Assembly (NCBI GenBank): GCA_002369495.1 | Contig: DFFD01000136.1 | Location: 1-8,064 of the forward strand | Direction: 5' to 3' | DNA length: 8,064 nucleotides | Source of the DNA: Lachnospiraceae bacterium UBA3785 | GTDB taxonomy: Bacteria > Bacillota > Clostridia > Lachnospirales > Lachnospiraceae | Part shown: in pieces, positions 1 through 6,678 of the stretch | Layout of the letters: every line of letters starts with the position of its first letter | Numbering within the stretch: position 1 is the first letter of the stretch | Made by a program: the position numbers and the translations under genes | Notes under the pieces: model-generated | What the model saw: only the letters and a program-made list of their open reading frames with translations | Databases searched by the model: none | Told to the model about the DNA's origin: nothing

Positions 1-101
1 AGTGCACCGGCGCGAACCCGCGCTACCCGCTGATCGAGGAGCTGAAGAAGATCTACACGATGGCTTACTACGGCGAGCCGGATGAGAATGTCACGTTCTG
101 A
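1..101 (+). CDS. adhE: Iron-dependent alcohol dehydrogenase C-terminus, probably AdhE (partial, 5' end outside window)
   Basis: Only the last 32 codons are present, read from base 3 to the TGA at 99-101. The peptide begins CTGANPRYPLIEELKKIY and continues with MAYYGEP. This closely matches the end of the Fe-ADH domain of bifunctional acetaldehyde-CoA/alcohol dehydrogenases; E. coli AdhE, from memory, has CTGTNPRYPLISELKQ followed by a TYYG segment. AdhE reduces acetyl-CoA to acetaldehyde and then ethanol in the cytoplasm during fermentation, regenerating NAD+. The catalytic Cys, the NAD-binding region and the iron ligands all lie upstream of the window, so a single-domain butanol/alcohol dehydrogenase of the same family cannot be excluded. 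No terminator lies between this stop and the next gene 21 bases downstream, so read-through is likely. Confidence 0.75.
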   Translation, partial: CTGANPRYPLIEELKKIYTMAYYGEPDENVTF

Positions 102-110
102 CCGGGCGGA

Positions 111-118
111 AAGGAGAG
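111..118 (+). promoter_or_regulatory. Ribosome binding site of the phosphotransferase gene
   Basis: AAGGAGAG lies with its GGAG core (113-116) 6 bases before the ATG at 123. This supports that start and shows independent translation within the short gap after the alcohol dehydrogenase stop. Confidence 0.8.
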
Positions 119-122
119 AAAA

Positions 123-881
123 ATGGCTGCGAAGAAGAAAGAAATCATCATCGAGCGTGCGAACAAGACCGTCTACCGCGAAGGGGATGTGCTCGTGAAG
201 GCGTTCGTGAAGGAGCATGAAAAGAGCGGCGTCTTCAACGAAGCGCACATCACTTCCCTCGTGGAGTCCTTCGGCGTCCCGGCAGCGGCGGTCCGCTTCG
301 TGAAGGAGATCGACGGAAAATGGGCCATCGGCCTTGACTTCATCGAAGGCGAGTCCCTGGCTGAGAAAATGAAAAACGAGCCGGAAAACTTCGACGCGCT
401 CCTTGAGCAGTTCGTCGATATCCAGGTCGCCGTGAGCCGCTTTAAGGCCGTCGGCCTCCGCAACACGGTCGACAAGCGCGCGGAGGAGATCAACGCGCTC
501 CCGGACCTCGATCCGAGCACGCGCTACGAGCTGCTCCAGAGGCTGCACGGCATGAAGCGCCACACGAAGCTCTGCCACGGCGATTTCAACCCGTCCAACA
601 TCATCATCCGGGAGGACGGCAGCTGGGCGGTCGTCGACTGGTCCCACGCGACCGCGGGCAACGCCGGCGCGGACGCGGCGCTCACCTACCTTGAGCTGAC
701 GCTCCAGGATCCGGAGCTCGCTGAGAAGTACCTGAAACTCTACAGCAGAAAGTCCGATATCGCAATCCAGTACATCCAGAACTGGATGCCGATCGTCGCC
801 GCGGGCCAGCTCGCCAAGGCGAAGACGGAGGAGGAGAAAGCCCTGCTCGCCCGCTGGATCAGCATCGCGGATTACGAATAA
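123..881 (+). CDS. Aminoglycoside phosphotransferase/choline kinase-fold family protein
   Basis: A 252-residue soluble protein with a protein-kinase-like (APH) fold. Lys27 in VKAF fits the ATP-binding lysine. CHGDFNPSN (151-159) is the catalytic loop, with Asp154 as the presumed base and Asn159 as a metal ligand. VVDWSHA (170-176) carries Asp172, the equivalent of the DFG aspartate. The segment GKWAIGLDFIEGESLAEKM (65-83) resembles the hinge and lid after the N-lobe in this family. Members phosphorylate hydroxyls on small molecules (aminoglycosides, choline, sugars, homoserine), but nothing here identifies the substrate. Resistance should not be assumed: many clostridial genomes carry such genes in housekeeping settings. 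No signal peptide or membrane segment is seen. It sits 21 bases after the alcohol dehydrogenase gene on the same strand and is followed by a terminator, so it is probably the last gene of that transcript. Confidence 0.85.
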   Translation: MAAKKKEIIIERANKTVYREGDVLVKAFVKEHEKSGVFNEAHITSLVESFGVPAAAVRFVKEIDGKWAIGLDFIEGESLAEKMKNEPENFDALLEQFVDIQVAVSRFKAVGLRNTVDKRAEEINALPDLDPSTRYELLQRLHGMKRHTKLCHGDFNPSNIIIREDGSWAVVDWSHATAGNAGADAALTYLELTLQDPELAEKYLKLYSRKSDIAIQYIQNWMPIVAAGQLAKAKTEEEKALLARWISIADYE

Positions 882-902
882 TTGTATACAGTATATTTGC
901 AC

Positions 903-930
903 AAAAGCCCCTCCCCCGCGGAGGGGTTTT
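903..930 (+). terminator. Intrinsic terminator after the phosphotransferase gene
   Basis: CCCCTCC (908-914) pairs with GGAGGGG (920-926) around a 5-base loop and is followed by TTTT. AAAA (903-906) can extend the stem against TTTT (927-930) with one bulged G at 907. It lies 21 bases past the stop codon and ends the upstream transcript just before the promoter of the cardiolipin synthase gene. Confidence 0.85.
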
Positions 931-931
931 G

Positions 932-940
932 TGTTATAAT
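932..940 (+). promoter_or_regulatory. Extended -10 promoter for cardiolipin synthase
   Basis: TGTTATAAT contains a perfect TATAAT (935-940) preceded by TG with one base between, the extended -10 form recognised by the housekeeping sigma factor. No good -35 exists at 17 bases upstream, because that space is the terminator stem, which fits an extended -10 promoter. GTGT and ACAC (931-934 and 941-944) flank the hexamer symmetrically. The expected start near 947 gives a leader of about 37 bases. Confidence 0.65.
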
Positions 941-983
941 ACACTATCTGTATTTGATTGTCTGAAAGACAACGGAGAGTTTC

Positions 984-2549
984 ATGGAAAAAAAGAACCG
1001 CACAGTTGAACGAAAATACGAAGTACGAAACAGCTTTCTTCGCATCACGCTGGCGTTTCTCTCTGTCCTTCTGCAGACGCTGTGGCTGCTTTTGTATTTT
1101 ACCTTTCTGAACGCCAGGTACCCCTGGATCAACGCGCTGACGACTGTCTTCGGCGTCACGCTCGCGCTGACTGTCTACATGCAGCGGCGGCCGAGCTCGA
1201 TCAAGATGTCCTGGATCATCGTGATGCTGGCGATGCCGGTGTTCGGCGTATTTTTCTACCTCTGGAACAGCCTGGGCTACGCGGCGATCAACATGAAGCG
1301 CCGCTACGCGAGGATCGACCGGGAGATCCACGAGTATCTCCCTGAAAATGAAGACATCCTCTCCGCCCTGGAGGAGACCGACCGGGGGCTTGCGAACCAG
1401 GCGCGCTACATCACAAAATTTTCCCATTATCCGGTCTGGACGAACACGGACGTGGTCTACCACGCGGACACAACGGACGCGCTGGAGGATCTTAAGGCGG
1501 AGCTTCGGAAGGCGGAGGTTTTCATTTTCATGGAGTACTACGCGATCGAGGACAGCCGGGCGTTCGCGGGCATCCACGAGATCCTGAAGGCCAAGGCGGC
1601 CGAGGGGGTCCTCGTGCGCATCTTCTACGACGATCTCGGGAGCGTCGGCTTCATCAACCCGGTTTTCCAGAAGAAAATGGAGGAGGACGGCATCGAATGC
1701 CGCATCTTCAACCCGGTCATACCGCTCATCAACCTCTTTATGAACAACCGCGACCACCGGAAGATCACGGTGATCGACGGGCGGGTCGCCTTTACGGGGG
1801 GCTACAACCTGGCGGACGAATATTTCCACATGACCGAGCCCTACGGTTACTGGAAGGACTCCGGGGTCAAGATTACCGGGGACGCGGTGCGCAGCATGAC
1901 GGTCACCTTCTTTGAGAACTGGTACGCGCTGAGAAAGAACGGCGGGGAGAAGGTCGAGGAGGAGTATCTGCCGGAGAGCACCTACGAGGCGAAGGAGCAG
2001 GGCTTTGTCCAGCCCTACGCGGACCAGCCGATGGACCGGGAGCTTGTCGGGGAAAATGTCTACATGAACATCATCACCGGTGCACGGGAGTACTGCTGGT
2101 TTGTGACGCCCTACCTCATCATCACGGACGAGATGGCGAGCGCGCTCGCGCTGGCGGCGCGGCGGGGCGTGGACGTCAGGATCATCATCCCGCGGATCCC
2201 GGATAAGAAGGTGATCTTCCGGGTGACGAAATCATTCTGCCCGCGGCTGGTGCAGGCGGGCGTTAAGATTTATGAGTACACGCCGGGGTTCTCCCACGCG
2301 AAGATGTGCATCGCCGACGGGGAGATCGCGGTCTGCGGGACCATCAACCTGGATTACAGGAGCCTGTATCATCATTTTGAGAACGGGGTCGTGCTCTACC
2401 GCATGAGCGCGGTGGGGGAGATCTACCGGGATTTTGAGAAGATGTTTGAGGAGAGCCGCGAGAGCTCCGCGGATTACCGCAGGAGCCGCCGGCGGCCGAG
2501 CCTGCGGTTCAGGGATACGATGCTGCGGCTGGTGTCGCCGCTGCTGTGA
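984..2549 (+). CDS. cls: Cardiolipin synthase, phospholipase D superfamily
   Basis: A 521-residue membrane enzyme that joins two phosphatidylglycerol molecules into cardiolipin and glycerol. Hydrophobic segments at about 20-42, 48-65 and 75-98 form the N-terminal membrane part, including a PLDc_N-like stretch (SWIIVMLAMPVFGVFFYLW). Two HKD catalytic motifs follow: H258-x-K260-x4-D265 followed by GGYNLADEY, and H438-x-K440-x4-D445 followed by CGTINLDYRSL. Both are intact, and the length suits bacterial ClsA-type synthases (about 480-520 residues). The end is rich in Arg (499-510). The ATG at 984 is supported by GGAG at 974-977. The gene has its own promoter, with a terminator before and after it, so it looks monocistronic. 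Another phosphatidyltransferase of the PLD family is possible, but the N-terminal membrane block and both HKD contexts favour cardiolipin synthase. Confidence 0.95.
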   Translation: MEKKNRTVERKYEVRNSFLRITLAFLSVLLQTLWLLLYFTFLNARYPWINALTTVFGVTLALTVYMQRRPSSIKMSWIIVMLAMPVFGVFFYLWNSLGYAAINMKRRYARIDREIHEYLPENEDILSALEETDRGLANQARYITKFSHYPVWTNTDVVYHADTTDALEDLKAELRKAEVFIFMEYYAIEDSRAFAGIHEILKAKAAEGVLVRIFYDDLGSVGFINPVFQKKMEEDGIECRIFNPVIPLINLFMNNRDHRKITVIDGRVAFTGGYNLADEYFHMTEPYGYWKDSGVKITGDAVRSMTVTFFENWYALRKNGGEKVEEEYLPESTYEAKEQGFVQPYADQPMDRELVGENVYMNIITGAREYCWFVTPYLIITDEMASALALAARRGVDVRIIIPRIPDKKVIFRVTKSFCPRLVQAGVKIYEYTPGFSHAKMCIADGEIAVCGTINLDYRSLYHHFENGVVLYRMSAVGEIYRDFEKMFEESRESSADYRRSRRRPSLRFRDTMLRLVSPLL

Positions 2550-2556
2550 GGAATGA

Positions 2557-2648
2557 GGGGACGGTTCCCAGGGACGGTTCTCTTAAAAAGCGCGATTCTC
2601 GTTTGAGAATCGCGCTTTTTCTAAGAACCGTCCCCCAGGAACCGTCCC
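2557..2648. repeat. Nested palindrome built from GGGACGGTTC units
   Basis: Two forward units, GGGACGGTTCC (2558-2568) and GGGACGGTTCT (2571-2581), are mirrored by AGAACCGTCCC (2624-2634) and GGAACCGTCCC (2638-2648). The outer and inner pairs each give 11 perfect base pairs, separated by a small internal loop (2 bases left, 3 right). A 3x3 internal loop leads to the terminator core at 2585-2620. The whole can fold into one hairpin of about 91 bases lying between two convergent genes. GGGACGGTTC-type palindromes recur between genes in several Firmicutes genomes as I recall them; no search was done. Confidence 0.85.
2585..2620. terminator. Bidirectional intrinsic terminator between cls and the penicillin-binding protein gene
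   Basis: AAAAAGCGCGATTCTC (2585-2600) pairs perfectly with GAGAATCGCGCTTTTT (2605-2620) around the loop GTTT. The stem has 16 base pairs with a GC-rich middle and an A5/T5 base, so a U-tract follows the hairpin on either strand. It starts 36 bases after the cls stop and about 75 bases after the stop of the opposing penicillin-binding protein gene, so it can end both transcripts. Confidence 0.9.
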
Positions 2649-2657
2649 TGTGTTTTT

Positions 2658-2670
2658 GGGAATCGTTCCC
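2658..2670. repeat. Small inverted repeat, possible degenerate copy of the palindrome unit
   Basis: GGGAATCGTTCCC is a 5-bp stem with loop TCG. Positions 2659-2670 match the reverse unit at 2638-2649 at 9 of 12 bases (GGAATCGTTCCC against GGAACCGTCCCT), so it may be a decayed fifth unit. No U-tract follows on either strand, so it is not a terminator itself. Confidence 0.45.
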
Positions 2671-2694
2671 GGGGGATGAGAAAAGAAAGGGAAC

Positions 2695-5166
2695 TCACCA
2701 CCACTCGCTCCGGTCATCCGGATCCTCGGAGCCGCCGAAGAGCCGGCCCCACCAGTCGAAGATCCCGCCGGAGGAGCTTCCGGACCCGCCGGAGCCTTCG
2801 GACCCGCCGGACGGGCTTTCGTACCCGCCGTAGTAACCGCCCTGGTTCCCGGGTTCGCCGGGACGCGCTGAGGACCCGCCCTGCGGCTCCTCATCATCCT
2901 TCCTGCCGGAGGCGCTCTCGCTGTTACGGCGGTTCAGCCAGTAATTCCAGATCGAGGTGTGCTCGCTGCAGGTGCCCTCCGTGAGCGATTCGGGGATCAC
3001 GTACTGCTCATCCGCGGTGCCCGCGGCTGCCTCTTTGAGATACACTCTCGTGACGACGGAGCTCTCGGGGCAGTAGCGGCCTGCCTTCTCCCAGTGGGAG
3101 GTGCAGACGTCGACCGCGACGTGGCAGCTGCAGACCGCATGCGGCTCGGTCCCCTTCGCGAAATACTCCGTCCGCGTCATATCGCCCTGCACGGTCTCGT
3201 CGCAGAGACCCTCGACGGCCAGGAGGCCGCATTTTGTGCAGATCTCGCACTCGACGAGATTTTCCAGGCCGTCAAACGCCATGTAGGCGTAAGAGGAGTG
3301 TGCGCGCGACATGACCGCCTTCCAGAGGCGTTTCACGTAGGAGGTGTCCGCCTGCTCGCGGTTGTCGTCATAGCCGCCCCAGACCCCGCAGGCGAGGTAG
3401 GGCGAGTAGCCGATGAACCAGCCGTCGCGGGCGCCTGAGGTCGTTCCGCTCTTCCCGGCCAGCGCGACGCCGTCAAAATCCGCGTCGATGCCGGTCCCGT
3501 CGGTGATCACGTACTCAAGCGCGGAGGTGAGCAGCGCGGCGGTCTCCTCCTTCACGACCCGGTGGGAGGCGGGCGTGTTGTCGATGAGGACATTTCCGTC
3601 GTGATCGATGATCCTCGTGTAGAAAACCGGCTCGACATAGACCCCGCCGCGGGCCAGCGAGCTGTAGGCGGCGGTCATTTCAAGATTGGTCACGCCGCCC
3701 GAGGTACCGCCGAGCGCGAGGGCTTCCACCTTGTCCGCGTCCGTCAGGGTCGAGATGCCGAAATCTTCGATCTGGGAAAATACCGCCTCCGTGCCCAGCT
3801 GCTCAAAACACTTGTAGGCGACGATGTTGTCCGACTGGGCGATCGCGGTCCGGATCGTCGTCATCCCGCCGTAAAGCCCGTTCGAATTGTGGATCTCAGT
3901 CCCGTCCGAGTAGCTGTAAGGAGCGTCCTCCACAGCGGTCCCGAGCGTGATGAGCCCGGCGTTCAGGCCCGCGGCGTACTCGCCGAGGATCTTGATCGTG
4001 GAGCCAGGCTGCCGCGCGGCGCTGAGGGCCCGGTTGTAGATGAGGCTCGCGGTCTTCTCGCCGCGGCCGCCGACCATGGCGCGCACCTCGCCGGTCGCGG
4101 TGTCGATGAGCACGAGTGAGGCCTCCGCGTCGGAGCTGAAGTTCGCGTCGTTGTTCATTTCCTCCTCGCAGAGGGCTTCGAGGGCCGCATCTTTGGTTGA
4201 CATAATGGTGAGACCGCCCCGGTAAATGAGATCCCAGGCCTCGCTCTCGCTGCACGGGACCGCGTCCATGAGGTCGTGCAGGACCTCGTAGACCAGCGCG
4301 TCGTCAAAATAAGAAAATATCTGCGCCCCGCTCCGGTCCTCGTGGATCGCCGCGATCCGCGTATAGACGTCGTCGGCCATCGCCTCGTTGAAGGCATCTT
4401 CGGAAATGTACCCCTGGTTCAGCATGCAGCGCAGGGTCTTGTCGCGGCGCTTTGCATTTTCTTCTGGATTCTTCAGGGGATTGTAGGCCGTCGGGCTCTT
4501 GGTGATCCCGGAGAGCACCGCGCACTCCGAGAGCGTGAGCTCGGAGACGTCCTTGTCGAAATAGTAGCGCGCGGCGGTCTCGACGCCCCAGCAGCCGCCG
4601 CCCAGATTGATCGTATTCAGGTAGTTTTCGAGGATCCAGTCCTTCGACGTGCGGCGCTCGAGGATGACCGCCAGGTACTGCTCCTGGATCTTGCGCTCGA
4701 GCCTGTCCAGGAAGGTCTTTTCCTCGGTCCAGGAGGTCAGGACGTTATTTTTCAGGAGCTGCTGCGTGATCGTGGACGCTCCCTGGTTGAAATGCCCGGT
4801 CGAGACGCCGGTCCAGACAGCGCGGACGATGCCTTTCAGGTCGATCCCGGGGTGCGTGTAGAAGCGTTCGTCCTCGATTGCGACGAAGGCGTGCTGCAGG
4901 TCCTTCGGGATGTAAGCAAGGTCCACATAGACCCGGTTTGAGGCTTCGCCGGTCAGCGTGAGCGTGACATTTCCGTCCGTGTCGAGCACGGTCGTGCGGT
5001 AGCCGTCCGGCGCGACGTCGGCAAGATCAAGGTCGGGCGCCTTCATGACCGTGACGGCGATGAAGACGCATGCTCCCGCGAGGGTGAGCATCGCAAGCGC
5101 CATGAGGCTTAAGAGCACATAGCGCAGGGTGTGTTTCTTTTTGATAGTACCCCTTTCCTTTCCCAT
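2695..5166 (-). CDS. Class A penicillin-binding protein (PBP1A-like), bifunctional transglycosylase/transpeptidase
   Basis: An 823-residue membrane-anchored enzyme that polymerises lipid II into glycan strands and cross-links the stem peptides outside the membrane. A short basic N-terminus and one membrane anchor (about 13-40) come first. The GT51 domain follows: EDERFYTHPGID (98-109) with catalytic Glu98, QGASTITQQLLKN (128-140) and ILENYLN (178-184) with the second Glu180. The transpeptidase domain has Ser389 in RQPGSTIK (385-392), SDN (445-447) and KSGT (572-575). All motifs are intact. The C-terminal extension (about 637-735) has nine cysteines, including C640-x2-C643-x2-C646. A Gly/Ser/Pro/Glu-rich tail (757-823) follows, with WW at 805-806 and at the very end. 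The ATG is supported by GGAGG at 5173-5177, 6 bases away. The gene has its own leader and converges on cls. Confidence 0.95.
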   Translation of the reverse strand: MGKERGTIKKKHTLRYVLLSLMALAMLTLAGACVFIAVTVMKAPDLDLADVAPDGYRTTVLDTDGNVTLTLTGEASNRVYVDLAYIPKDLQHAFVAIEDERFYTHPGIDLKGIVRAVWTGVSTGHFNQGASTITQQLLKNNVLTSWTEEKTFLDRLERKIQEQYLAVILERRTSKDWILENYLNTINLGGGCWGVETAARYYFDKDVSELTLSECAVLSGITKSPTAYNPLKNPEENAKRRDKTLRCMLNQGYISEDAFNEAMADDVYTRIAAIHEDRSGAQIFSYFDDALVYEVLHDLMDAVPCSESEAWDLIYRGGLTIMSTKDAALEALCEEEMNNDANFSSDAEASLVLIDTATGEVRAMVGGRGEKTASLIYNRALSAARQPGSTIKILGEYAAGLNAGLITLGTAVEDAPYSYSDGTEIHNSNGLYGGMTTIRTAIAQSDNIVAYKCFEQLGTEAVFSQIEDFGISTLTDADKVEALALGGTSGGVTNLEMTAAYSSLARGGVYVEPVFYTRIIDHDGNVLIDNTPASHRVVKEETAALLTSALEYVITDGTGIDADFDGVALAGKSGTTSGARDGWFIGYSPYLACGVWGGYDDNREQADTSYVKRLWKAVMSRAHSSYAYMAFDGLENLVECEICTKCGLLAVEGLCDETVQGDMTRTEYFAKGTEPHAVCSCHVAVDVCTSHWEKAGRYCPESSVVTRVYLKEAAAGTADEQYVIPESLTEGTCSEHTSIWNYWLNRRNSESASGRKDDEEPQGGSSARPGEPGNQGGYYGGYESPSGGSEGSGGSGSSSGGIFDWWGRLFGGSEDPDDRSEWW

Positions 5167-5191
5167 GGTTGTCCTCCATGAAGCTTAAGAG

Positions 5192-5207
5192 GGCGGCACT
5201 TAGGCCG
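5192..5207 (-). other. Hairpin in the penicillin-binding protein mRNA leader
   Basis: On the minus strand GCGGC and GCCGC form a 5-bp GC stem around the loop CTAAGT, 15 bases upstream of the GGAGG site. It lacks a U-tract, so it is more likely a leader structure than a terminator. Its role is unknown. Confidence 0.35.
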
Positions 5208-5230
5208 CAGACCACGTTGAACCATGGTTT

Positions 5231-5265
5231 ATTGTCGCATGGACCTGTGTTCATTTTGTGTTCAT
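5231..5265 (-). promoter_or_regulatory. Candidate OmpR-class regulator operator and promoter upstream of the penicillin-binding protein gene
   Basis: On the minus strand ATGAACACA occurs twice (5257-5265 and 5246-5254) in exact 11-base register, one helical turn apart. Nine bases after the second copy is GACAAT (5231-5236), 4 of 6 to TATAAT, and no good -35 exists. PhoB/OmpR-class activators typically bind tandem half-sites in this register just upstream of or over a poor -35, with a -10 about 10 bases further on. The repeat is seen directly; its role as an operator is inferred from geometry. The regulator cannot be named. Confidence 0.5.
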
Positions 5266-5311
5266 ATATTTACATTAGAAGGGGAGATATTTCTTTTTTG
5301 TTACGGGAAAA

Positions 5312-5347
5312 TGAAAAAAGGGCTTTTAAGCCCCTTTCTTTTTTGAA
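5312..5347 (-). terminator. Intrinsic terminator after the sensor kinase gene
   Basis: On the minus strand GGGCTTAAAAGCCC (5320-5333) folds back on itself and is followed by TTTTTT. AAA upstream can extend the stem with one bulged G. It lies about 30 bases past the kinase stop and ends the DUF4342-regulator-kinase transcript. The plus strand also has a T-rich side (CTTTCTTTTTT), so it could act in both directions, though no plus-strand gene reads into it. Confidence 0.8.
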
Positions 5348-5364
5348 AACTTTTGCAGCGATTC

Positions 5365-6678
5365 TCACAGCACGATCCGTATGCGCGTCCCCAGATCCTT
5401 CCTGGACAACACCTCAAAGTGGCCGCCGTGCTTGTCCACGATCCACTTCGCGATGGAGAGGCCGAGCCCGGTGCCTGCGCTTGCGCGGACATCATCCGCC
5501 CGGAAGAACCGCTCGAAGATGTGCGGGAGCTCGGACTCGCTGATGCCCCGGCCGAGATCCTGCACCTGCAGGTAGGCCCGCCCCTTGTCGGTCTTCCCGT
5601 AGGAGAGGATGATCTCCTCGCCCTCCGGGGTGTATTTGGCGGCATTGTCGATGAGGATACGGACGGCCTGCTTCATGAGCCCGGGGTCGACGGAGACCTC
5701 GGAGGCCTCGCCTTCCTTCAGGCGGTAGCGGTGCTTCTCATCGATCATCAGCGACTCCTCGTAGATGTCCCGGATGAACGCATCCGTGCTGACGGACTGT
5801 CTTGAGAGGGAGGTCCGCCCCGCGTCGCCCCTTGCGAGGAATAGGAGCTGCTCCACCAGGTAGTTCATGTGGTCCGCCTCATTTTTGATCGCGGTGATGC
5901 TCTCGTCGAGGATCTTCTCGTCCGTCTTTCCCCAGCGGTCGAGCATGTTGGCGTAGCCCTGGATCACCGCGATGGGGGTCCGAAGCTCGTGGGAGGCGTC
6001 ATTTACGAACCTTGACTGCTGGCGCATGGTGTCCCGCATGCGAAGGAGCAGGTTGTTCATGGCGGCCTCGACGCCGATGAGGTCCGAGTCTCCGAAGGAG
6101 AGGGGCCTTCCCTGCTCTGCATTTTCCGGATCGATGTGCTCAAGGGCGTCCTCGATCATCTGGTACTTGTCCTCGGAAAATGAAAGCCGGCTCAGCTCAT
6201 CCGCCTTGAGGGCGATCTCGTTGATCGGGGCGAGAATTTTTCGAATCGCTTTTGTTTCTCTGTAAAATGAAAAGAGGAGCCCCAGAATCTGGACCGCAAG
6301 GAGTACCCCCAGAATGCAGGCAATCGCGATGAAGGGATAGAGAAAAGAGACGGATAGAAGAGTTTTGCCCGTCCCGGAAGTGATCATATAAAGAAATTCC
6401 GCTCCGGGATAGGAGGCGATCTCTCGAACCGTGAAAAAACGGCTGCGCCCGGCCGCAATGGACCCCAGGGCGGAGAATTCCTGCTCCGCGCACCAGCCGA
6501 TCACGAGAAGCACGCCGGTCAGGAGATCCGTGCCCAGAGAGCGGAAGAATTTCTTTCTGAGCAGGTAGCCGTGCATTTTCCGGGTGATCGATGTCATGCG
6601 CTTCTGCTGGTCGAGGGAAGCGCTTCCTTTTCTTGCGGAGGCCGTCTTCCCGTCAGTCTTCGTCTGATTTGATGACAT
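5365..6678 (-). CDS. Two-component sensor histidine kinase
   Basis: A 437-residue membrane kinase paired with the regulator encoded just upstream. A basic cytoplasmic N-terminus (1-45) is followed by a membrane segment (about 48-63), a short outer loop of about 48 residues, and a second membrane segment (about 112-138). A HAMP-like linker (about 139-222) carries extra residues between its helices. The HisKA motif FVNDASHELRTPIAV has the phosphoacceptor His230. The HATPase domain shows N345 in ILIDNAAKYTPEG, DLGRGIS (374-380), FERFFRAD (388-395) and GTGLGLSIAK (402-411). All catalytic boxes are intact. The outer loop is too small for a classical ligand domain, so membrane or envelope state is a likely input. 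The start overlaps the regulator end by 26 bases, with GAGGAG at 6685-6690 inside that gene. The layout resembles Gram-positive ArlS-type kinases, but orthology is not shown. Confidence 0.95.
   Translation of the reverse strand: MSSNQTKTDGKTASARKGSASLDQQKRMTSITRKMHGYLLRKKFFRSLGTDLLTGVLLVIGWCAEQEFSALGSIAAGRSRFFTVREIASYPGAEFLYMITSGTGKTLLSVSFLYPFIAIACILGVLLAVQILGLLFSFYRETKAIRKILAPINEIALKADELSRLSFSEDKYQMIEDALEHIDPENAEQGRPLSFGDSDLIGVEAAMNNLLLRMRDTMRQQSRFVNDASHELRTPIAVIQGYANMLDRWGKTDEKILDESITAIKNEADHMNYLVEQLLFLARGDAGRTSLSRQSVSTDAFIRDIYEESLMIDEKHRYRLKEGEASEVSVDPGLMKQAVRILIDNAAKYTPEGEEIILSYGKTDKGRAYLQVQDLGRGISESELPHIFERFFRADDVRASAGTGLGLSIAKWIVDKHGGHFEVLSRKDLGTRIRIVL

Noticed and set aside
883..890. 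TGTATACA, a perfect 8-base palindrome right after the phosphotransferase stop, similar to GntR-type half-sites.
   Set aside because: It lies upstream of a terminator and about 45 bases before the only good promoter, and such short AT-rich palindromes arise easily by chance.
2546..2984. Overlapping plus-strand reading frames rich in Pro, Arg and Ser opposite the penicillin-binding protein tail.
   Set aside because: They are the complement of a Gly/Ser/Pro-coding low-complexity tail and cross the palindrome and terminator; no ribosome sites or protein motifs.
3562..4941. Long plus-strand reading frames (185 and 221 codons) opposite the penicillin-binding protein gene.
   Set aside because: High GC leaves few stops on the antisense strand. 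The coding strand carries all transglycosylase and transpeptidase motifs in one frame, and these frames show none.
5027..5254. A 75-codon minus-strand reading frame covering the penicillin-binding protein leader and start.
   Set aside because: It has no ribosome site before its ATG and runs out of frame through the start of a clear gene; its protein resembles nothing.
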